Source: Bacteroidales bacterium | GTDB taxonomy: Bacteria > Bacteroidota > Bacteroidia > Bacteroidales > UBA932 | DNA: 7,609 nt | Assembly (NCBI GenBank): GCA_017555445.1 | Contig: JAFZGK010000043.1 | Location: 1 to 7,609 of the forward strand | Reading direction: 5' to 3' | Shown here: piece after piece, positions 4,070 through 7,609 of the stretch | Layout of the letters: each line of letters begins with the position of its first letter | How positions within the stretch are numbered: position 1 is the stretch's first letter | The notes under the pieces: generated by a model | The model's input: the letters and a program-made list of their open reading frames with translations, nothing else | What the model was told of the DNA's origin: nothing | Databases searched by the model: none | Made by a program: the position numbers and the translations under genes

Positions 4070-6753
4070 TAGTTATTCAGTTTGTACATGTTCTCAATGA
4101 GTCTGTCAGCATTTGCCTTGAACTGATCAACAGTTACAACTGCAGCTTCGATCTTCTGAAGTTCAGCTGAAGCTTTTACAGATGTTCTTGGCTTGTATAC
4201 AGTTGTAGGGAAATCACCCTTAGGCTGTACGCTGCCAGCTGAAAGCACAGAGCTCTGCTCCTTGCGCTCACCATTCCAACCCTTTGTAAGAACGATCTCA
4301 GACACTACAGGATTCTCAAGGAGAGTCTGCTGCATGCTGCTGTCAACACCGATCATGTTAGGATAGTAGTTTGTTCCGTTGTAAACGAGCGGATGGATGA
4401 TGATCTGAGTTCTGTCAGAGTTCACAGTCACAGGGAATGAAGGAGTCCAGCCATTACCGTAAGTGATTGTGAGGTATGTATTCTTATCCATCGCTCCAAG
4501 ATAGAATGGAACAGACCAGTTGGCTGCAGGTGGAAGGAAGTTAGCGTCGATAGGGATGAAGTACTCTACTGTGCCATCTTCATTTACCTTAGTCTCAAGG
4601 TACCACTTAGGACCGAAGTCATTATAAAGTGACGAAACGTCAACTGAAGAGTAATCCTTAGCGATGAAGAGATCGTATGGAGTACGTGCATCAAGACGGT
4701 CGTAGCTGTCTGCGTCAAGCCAGCCGATTCCCACAAGTCTGTTCTGGTTCTCGAGTCTCTCCTCAGTCACGACCTTAGCCATTTCCTTGAACTCATACCA
4801 CATTGCATCAACCTCTTCCTTATCCTTACCATTCTTGCCGGTGTTCTTATAAAGGTCATAAACCTCCTTGCTGAGTGTAGCAGGGTAGTCGTAAAGGTCA
4901 GCTGCAAGAGTGATCTTTGACGAATGCTCGAAAGTCTTACTTCCGTCTGCATTCTCAAGAGTTGCCGTAGCTGTCCAGTCACCCGCGAGGTCGATATAAT
5001 GCTTAGTATCAACGTATGGCTTAGGATCCACATATGGGGTTGTACAGTCAGCTACACCTGGGCAATCCTCGATGAACTCGAAACCTGTAAGGTTATTAGG
5101 AGTGTACTCATCGTTGTAACCAAGAACAGCGATTCTTGTAGTCTCACCATCAAGTGAAGGAATAGATATCTCAAGACCCTTCTCTGAGTTGATAAGCTCA
5201 AGTTCATCCTCGCTGAAATAACTGTAGGCCTTGTTACCCGCCACAATGCTGAAGTAAGTAGAACCAGCATTCACAGCGAGAAGCCAGTCTCTGAGGTAGT
5301 TAGCTGCATAGTAGCACTCAGTTACAGGGTTACCTTCAGCAGCAGTAGTACACTTGATGTTGAATGTAGCTTCATATGGAGTAGTCTCTGCAGCAACCGG
5401 AGTAACCTCGATAACTGGAGCGTCCTTCTCCTTCTTTGTAGTCTTGAAAGTGTACTTCTGATAGTTCTGACTTGTCGCCATGTTGTCACCCATAGCTGTC
5501 ACGAGCACGTGATACTCAGTATCCTCTGCGATAGCGTCCTGGTAATAGATTGAGGTAAGATCGAGCTGAATGTCACCAGAAACCACGATTGTACCGAAAG
5601 TATATGCTCCGAAGTATGATGTGATAGCCCACTGGAAGAAATCCTCTCTTCCACCAAGGAGATCAAGAATCTGATCGTACATAGACTGGTCAAAGATACC
5701 GATAGCATACTGCTTCACATTGTCATCTGGATAGAACTCGAATGTAAGGTTTACAGGAGATGCAGAAGCAAGTCTCACATCAACTCCGCCATCAAGAAGC
5801 TCAGGCTCTCTTACGCGGAAGAACTTACGCTGGAATGCACCTGTCCAGTAAGCATCCATAGGACGTGAAAGATCAACATCATCGATGATGCCGATGCTGC
5901 TCTGGCTCTTGCCGCCACCAGTAAAATAAGCAGGATCGATGAGTGGAATATAATATCCAGGATCCCAGCCTGACGGATAGGTAAAGTATCCGCTCTCATA
6001 CTCAGGAGAATCCTCCATCCAAGCGAACTCACCTGCAACAAACACTACAGGCTCACCTGGAGAAATCGGGTTGAACCTGTTATCCCAGTCAATCTCTCCG
6101 TCACCATCAGAATCTTCTTCTGTCTGGTACCAGTTAGCTTCCTCATTATACACAAGAGTCTTGTCCTTTGAAACATGACCGTTAGGGCCACCACCATTGT
6201 AAAGAAGTGCCTGATAATCAGTCGAGCTGCTCATGTAGTTGTACATCATGATACATGACTGATTGTAACGAATCGCGTTCTTTGCTTTCTTTGTAGACTC
6301 AGGAACAGTGATACGCATTCTATAACCGTCATAGTCAGTATCGATCACTGTAAGAAGCTGATCGAAATTGAATTCTGTAGTCTTGAAAGCTAAAGTATAT
6401 ACCTCAGAATAGGTCTGAGCATCAAGCTTTGCGACAAGATAGAGATAATACTGAGTATCCTGGTCAATACCGCCAGTGATTCTCACAACTTCGCCACCTT
6501 TTACTGTCATCTCGACACCGTCATTGAAGATAACTGACGGGTTGTTCATAAGCTGCTCCTTCTTACTGAGGATATACGCAACTTCTGTTGCCTCCGGGCC
6601 TGTGAATTCAAGGTCAACATAGCTTGAGCCCACCTCTTTCACTGATACAGAGAACTTTCCGTTCTTGCCTCCGAAAAGATCACAGCCGGTAAGCATACCG
6701 CAGATCACTGCTATGAGGCAGATAAGCGGTAACTTTGAAAAGAATTTCTTCAT
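4069..6753 (-). CDS. Large multi-module lipoprotein of unknown function with a calcium-loop motif
   Basis: The protein has 894 residues. The signal peptide ends in L-T-G-C with lipidated C24, so it is a predicted lipoprotein. C24 is followed by DLFGG, not an acidic run, so surface export is less clear than for its partner. Three Ig/fibronectin-III-like modules can be traced at about 33-127, 325-440 and 446-560. The first two end in the same way (YTLAFKTT and YTFKTT), each after a D-T-x-Y-rich strand. Between modules 1 and 2, D214-S-D-G-D-G-E-I-D-W-D224 fits an EF-hand or dockerin-type calcium loop. A further domain begins near 587 (IDLAGDWTATATL) and fills most of the C-terminal 300 residues. 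Cysteines at 564 and 570 could pair. I recognise no enzyme motif. It is the first gene of a two-gene unit with its own promoter, coupled by TAATG to the Omp28-like gene. Binding to a polymer or a surface role is only a guess. Confidence 0.85.
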   Translation of the reverse strand: MKKFFSKLPLICLIAVICGMLTGCDLFGGKNGKFSVSVKEVGSSYVDLEFTGPEATEVAYILSKKEQLMNNPSVIFNDGVEMTVKGGEVVRITGGIDQDTQYYLYLVAKLDAQTYSEVYTLAFKTTEFNFDQLLTVIDTDYDGYRMRITVPESTKKAKNAIRYNQSCIMMYNYMSSSTDYQALLYNGGGPNGHVSKDKTLVYNEEANWYQTEEDSDGDGEIDWDNRFNPISPGEPVVFVAGEFAWMEDSPEYESGYFTYPSGWDPGYYIPLIDPAYFTGGGKSQSSIGIIDDVDLSRPMDAYWTGAFQRKFFRVREPELLDGGVDVRLASASPVNLTFEFYPDDNVKQYAIGIFDQSMYDQILDLLGGREDFFQWAITSYFGAYTFGTIVVSGDIQLDLTSIYYQDAIAEDTEYHVLVTAMGDNMATSQNYQKYTFKTTKKEKDAPVIEVTPVAAETTPYEATFNIKCTTAAEGNPVTECYYAANYLRDWLLAVNAGSTYFSIVAGNKAYSYFSEDELELINSEKGLEISIPSLDGETTRIAVLGYNDEYTPNNLTGFEFIEDCPGVADCTTPYVDPKPYVDTKHYIDLAGDWTATATLENADGSKTFEHSSKITLAADLYDYPATLSKEVYDLYKNTGKNGKDKEEVDAMWYEFKEMAKVVTEERLENQNRLVGIGWLDADSYDRLDARTPYDLFIAKDYSSVDVSSLYNDFGPKWYLETKVNEDGTVEYFIPIDANFLPPAANWSVPFYLGAMDKNTYLTITYGNGWTPSFPVTVNSDRTQIIIHPLVYNGTNYYPNMIGVDSSMQQTLLENPVVSEIVLTKGWNGERKEQSSVLSAGSVQPKGDFPTTVYKPRTSVKASAELQKIEAAVVTVDQFKANADRLIENMYKLNN
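6082..6114 (-). other. EF-hand/dockerin-type calcium loop coding segment
   Basis: These 11 codons of the 894-residue lipoprotein read DSDGDGEIDWD, with Asp at loop positions 1, 3, 5 and 9, Gly at 6 and Ile at 8. This matches the DxDxDGxI pattern of calcium-binding loops. Only one copy is seen, whereas dockerins have two, so it is more likely an isolated calcium site in the linker between the first two modules. Confidence 0.55.
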
Positions 6754-6767
6754 TATTATTTAGTTAT

Positions 6768-6782
6768 AAATTGGTTATTTAC
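6768..6782 (-). promoter_or_regulatory. Leader element GTAAATAACCAATTT (copy 1)
   Basis: This 15-nt stretch in the leader of the 894-residue lipoprotein gene is identical at 14 of 15 positions to 78-64 in the leader of the left-edge exported-protein gene. Both are read on the minus strand, between the -7 box and the start codon. The tmk and purB leaders do not contain it. Confidence 0.4.
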
Positions 6783-6794
6783 GTACAAATCGCG

Positions 6795-6824
6795 CAAATA
6801 TAGAGTTTTTTAGCAAGACTACAA
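6795..6824 (-). promoter_or_regulatory. Bacteroides-type promoter of the two-gene lipoprotein unit
   Basis: On the minus strand, TTG at 6824-6822 is followed by a 19-nt spacer and TATATTTG at 6802-6795. Transcription should start near 6788-6790, giving a leader of about 35 nt before the ATG at 6753. The leader contains the 15-nt element also found in front of the left-edge gene. No other good promoter was seen between the two lipoprotein genes. Confidence 0.7.
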
Positions 6825-6841
6825 TCAAACCATCTGTAAAA

Positions 6842-6872
6842 TTGCCCATTATCTCATATTTTTCTATCTTTG
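6842..6872 (+). promoter_or_regulatory. Bacteroides-type promoter of purB
   Basis: TTG at 6842-6844, a 20-nt spacer and TATCTTTG at 6865-6872 match the Bacteroidota consensus exactly. The predicted start of transcription is near 6879, leaving about 20 nt of A-rich leader before the ATG. The 145-bp gap shared with the lipoprotein unit therefore contains two divergent promoters and no other gene. Confidence 0.75.
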
Positions 6873-6898
6873 CGCAGCATTTAAAAAAATAGAACGAA

Positions 6899-7609
6899 AT
6901 GAGCAATTCTTCACTTATGGCGGTTTCGCCTGTAGACGGACGTTATTCACGTCAGACAGAACCACTTAGAGAGTATTTCAGCGAGTACGCACTCATTAAG
7001 TACCGTGTCCGTGTTGAGGTCGAATATTTCATAGCACTTTGTGAGATTCCCCTCCCACAGCTTGCAGACTTCGACACCTCTAAATTCGAGGCTCTCCGAG
7101 ACATTTACAGAAACATGACTCCGGAAGATGCTGCCAAGGTGAAAGAAATCGAAAAGGTGACCAACCATGATGTAAAGGCTGTAGAGTATTTCATCAAGGA
7201 CCGCTTCAAGGAAATGGATATCCTCAAGTGGGGTGAATTCGTTCATTTCGGTCTTACATCCCAGGATATCAACAACACATCAGTTCCACTTTCGTTCAAG
7301 GAAGCCATCGAAGGATGCTTCATGCCGCTTCTTCAAGAGGTCCTCGGCCTTATCAAGGGCATGGCGGCAGACTGGGCAGAGATTCCTATGCTTGCAAAGA
7401 CTCATGGACAGCCTGCATCCCCTACCCGCGTAGGTAAGGAGTTCAATGTGTTTGCCGTACGTCTCGAGGAGCAGATCCGTCAGTTCTCGCAGCTCACCTA
7501 TCCTGCAAAGTTCGGTGGCGCTACAGGCAACATGAACGCACACAAGGTGACATACCCGGGCATCGACTGGATCAGCTTCGGCGACAAGTTCGTCGATTCA
7601 CTCGGTCTC
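6899..7609 (+). CDS. purB: Adenylosuccinate lyase, N-terminal half (runs off the window)
   Basis: The enzyme releases fumarate from adenylosuccinate and from SAICAR, serving both AMP formation and an earlier step of purine synthesis. It belongs to the fumarase/aspartase superfamily and acts in the cytoplasm as a homotetramer. The 237 codons seen align well from memory with the E. coli-type PurB of about 456 residues, so roughly 210 C-terminal residues are missing. Visible motifs are MAVSPVDGRY (7-16), KVTNHDVKAVEYF (86-98), EFVHFGLTSQDINN (113-126) and KTHGQPASPTRVGKE (167-181), with the catalytic acid His at 169. The signature loop carrying the catalytic Ser lies beyond the edge. The ATG at 6899 fits the E. 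coli N-terminus (M-x4-L-x-AVSPVDGRY) better than the internal Met7. The reading frame is open to the window end without disruption. Confidence 0.96.
   Translation, partial: MSNSSLMAVSPVDGRYSRQTEPLREYFSEYALIKYRVRVEVEYFIALCEIPLPQLADFDTSKFEALRDIYRNMTPEDAAKVKEIEKVTNHDVKAVEYFIKDRFKEMDILKWGEFVHFGLTSQDINNTSVPLSFKEAIEGCFMPLLQEVLGLIKGMAADWAEIPMLAKTHGQPASPTRVGKEFNVFAVRLEEQIRQFSQLTYPAKFGGATGNMNAHKVTYPGIDWISFGDKFVDSLGL

Noticed and set aside
4924..5157. Plus-strand open frame of 77 codons inside the large lipoprotein gene
   Set aside because: It is antisense to a clear coding frame, has no promoter or recognisable motif, and reads like a shadow translation. Other short antisense frames over folP, tmk, purB and the membrane-protein gene were dropped for the same reason.
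5431..5450. Near-identical 16-base match around TGTAGTCTTGAAAG at about 5437-5450 and 6376-6389 as a possible DNA repeat
   Set aside because: Both encode the FKTT end of homologous Ig-like modules in one protein, so this is protein-level repetition and not a separate DNA element.
6082..6114. Dockerin domain, hence a cellulosome-like system
   Set aside because: Only one calcium loop is present, with no second copy and no cohesin nearby. A single loop is common in unrelated extracellular proteins.

Overview
The window looks like chromosomal DNA from a Bacteroidota bacterium, most likely order Bacteroidales. Four upstream regions carry the Bacteroides-type -7 box TAnnTTTG, three of them with a TTG-like -33 element 19-20 nt away. 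Start codons are preceded by A/T-rich leaders rather than clear Shine-Dalgarno sites. There are two lipoproteins of Bacteroidales type (an Omp28-related protein and a large multi-module lipoprotein) and a DoxX/MauE-like protein of the BT_3928 kind. I cannot place it below order level. I see no mobile element, tRNA, rRNA or CRISPR array.

Layout from left to right. (1) 1-62, minus: the first 20 codons of an unidentified exported protein, with a well-formed promoter and a small inverted repeat at the predicted mRNA 5' end. (2) 180-986, minus: folP, dihydropteroate synthase. (3) 1062-1745 and 1748-2962, plus: tmk (thymidylate kinase) and a five-helix membrane protein with a CGCFG motif, spaced like an operon and divergent from folP. 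(4) 2899-2931: a perfect 14-bp terminator hairpin lying inside the last codons of the membrane-protein frame. (5) 2963-4069 and 4069-6753, minus: a two-gene lipoprotein unit transcribed right to left. The 894-residue lipoprotein comes first and is coupled by TAATG to the Omp28-like lipoprotein. The unit converges on group 3 with no gap between the stop codons. (6) 6899 to the window end, plus: purB (adenylosuccinate lyase), N-terminal half only, divergent from the lipoprotein unit.

folP, tmk and purB are housekeeping genes of folate and nucleotide synthesis: DHPS supports the folate pool used for thymidylate and purine synthesis, TMP kinase makes dTDP, and PurB acts in IMP and AMP synthesis. 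The lipoprotein pair is the accessory part of the window and its function is unknown. I found no convincing new defence or mobile system. The most notable items are the terminator placed upstream of the stop codon it should follow, a 15-nt leader element shared by two exported-protein genes, non-consensus residues in loop 1 of DHPS, and the uncharacterised 894-residue lipoprotein.
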